Below are positions 49,450 through 49,927 of a stretch of DNA of 49,927 bases, piece after piece. Location of the stretch: contig QHVJ01000108.1 of assembly GCA_003222275.1 (NCBI GenBank), positions 1-49,927 on the forward strand. The letters run 5' to 3'. The first letter of the stretch is position 1; the number at the start of each line of letters is the position of its first letter. The notes below the pieces were generated by a model. It did no database searches, had not been told where the DNA came from, and saw only the letters and a list, made by a program, of their open reading frames with translations. Source of the DNA: Acidobacteriota bacterium (GTDB lineage: Bacteria > Acidobacteriota > Vicinamibacteria > Fen-336). Both the position numbers and the translations under genes were made by a program.

Positions 49450-49927
49450 GTGTTCGGGCGACGGCGGACGCCGGCCGAGTTCGATGCCGAGATCCAGGCC
49501 CACCTGCAGATCGAGGGCGACCGGCTGCGCGAGAGCGGCCTGAGCCCGGAGGCCGCGGAGGCCGCCGCGCGGCGCGCTTTCGGCAACGTCACCGCCGCCC
49601 AGGAGCGTTACTACGAGAGCGGCCGGCTGCTCTTCTGGGACCGGCTCGCGCAGGACACGCGGTTCGCGCTGCGGCTGCTGGCGCGCAGCCCGGTACTCAC
49701 CGCGGCGGTCGTGGCCACGCTCGCCCTCGGCATCGGCGCCACCTCCGCCGTCTTCAGCCTGGTCCACGCCGTCGTGCTGCGGCCGCTGGCCTACGAGGAG
49801 CCCGACCGCCTCGTGCAGCTCTACGAATCGGGCCTCCGCTCCGGCGGAGAAGCGGACTGGGTTTCGTTTCCCAACTTCCGCGACTGGCGCGCGGGAACGC
49901 GCGTCTTCGCGGAGATCTCCGCCTACC
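49450..49927 (+). CDS. ADOP/MacB-like FtsX-type permease, N-terminal part
   Basis: I translated this frame by hand from GTG 49450; it runs off the right edge. An N-terminal helical prefix (PAEFDAEIQAHLQIEGDRLRESGLSPEAAEAAARRAFGN) is followed by RFALRLLARSPVLTAAVVATLALGIGATSAVFSLVHAV, the first membrane helix of MacB-like permeases. The periplasmic domain then begins (RPLAYEEPDRLVQLYE). The prefix plus MacB core is the mark of acidobacterial duplicated orphan permeases, which lack a linked ATPase. GGAGG at 49441-49445 decides the start. Confidence 0.92.
   Translation, partial: MFGRRRTPAEFDAEIQAHLQIEGDRLRESGLSPEAAEAAARRAFGNVTAAQERYYESGRLLFWDRLAQDTRFALRLLARSPVLTAAVVATLALGIGATSAVFSLVHAVVLRPLAYEEPDRLVQLYESGLRSGGEADWVSFPNFRDWRAGTRVFAEISAY

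Overview
This is a GC-rich bacterial chromosome segment, roughly 70% GC by eye, with dense short-gap gene packing. Many GTG and TTG starts are used, and genes are often joined by 4-nt ATGA, GTGA or TTGA overlaps. The gene content points to Acidobacteriota. The right edge carries a PadR regulator followed by a MacB/FtsX-type permease of the 'ADOP' class, and the window also holds an S9 peptidase, an amidohydrolase, an M28 peptidase, Hanks-type kinases and a DUF4388-FHA protein. The phylum is an inference from content. No rRNA, tRNA, CRISPR array, transposase or phage gene was seen.

Layout. 1-7.0 kb: GAF protein (cut by the edge), RlmI-type methyltransferase, bactofilin, glyA, DinG-like helicase, and a PP2C (SpoIIE/RsbU) phosphatase with a small membrane protein. 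7.1-9.0 kb: a perfect 78-bp tandem repeat, then queD-queE-queC for 7-deazaguanine synthesis. 9.0-11.7 kb: TPR protein, yggS, yggT and divIVA. 11.7-15.9 kb: hutI, an ABC exporter pair, an ACT protein and a HAD hydrolase. 16.0-26.7 kb: csbD, then a leucine/isovalerate catabolism (liu) cluster interleaved with membrane proteins: carboxyltransferase, crotonase, split biotin carboxylase and BCCP, and HMG-CoA lyase. 26.7-34.9 kb: S9 peptidase, receiver-kinase fusion, Mug glycosylase, amidohydrolase, pckG and an exported unknown. 34.9-40.7 kb (minus strand): MBL protein, Cys-rich polytopic membrane protein, ECF sigma factor, a previously unlisted 42-aa secreted Cys-rich peptide, a Cache-HAMP-Ser/Thr kinase and a blue-copper-like protein. 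40.7-43.6 kb: M28 peptidase, a broken ankyrin gene with a REP-like element, and a TIR-like effector of lower GC. 43.6-46.5 kb: a sulfur-carrier cysteine synthesis operon (E1-rhodanese, CysM, JAMM protease, CysO). 46.6-49.9 kb: DUF4388-FHA, DUF1015, PadR and the start of an ADOP permease.

Most interesting parts. (1) The 36.5-40.7 kb locus looks like an undescribed metal- or redox-responsive system built around a tiny CxxxCxCCxCxxC peptide whose ribosome-binding site lies in a hairpin. (2) A stand-alone TIR-like effector has an unassigned C-terminal domain. (3) The CysO-like sulfur carrier has residues beyond its GG and sits beside a JAMM protease. (4) A dispersed hairpin repeat family shows a compensatory base change and forms the 3' end of cysM. 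(5) The 'QueD' carries the ExxHGH signature of PTPS-III. (6) Many start codons lie only 6-12 nt after a -10 hexamer, suggesting leaderless transcription.

No stretch longer than 300 bases lacks a gene or gene remnant. The largest clearly noncoding pieces are about 80-160 bases (7027-7286, which holds the tandem repeat; 16337-16495; 39882-39991; 43551-43655).
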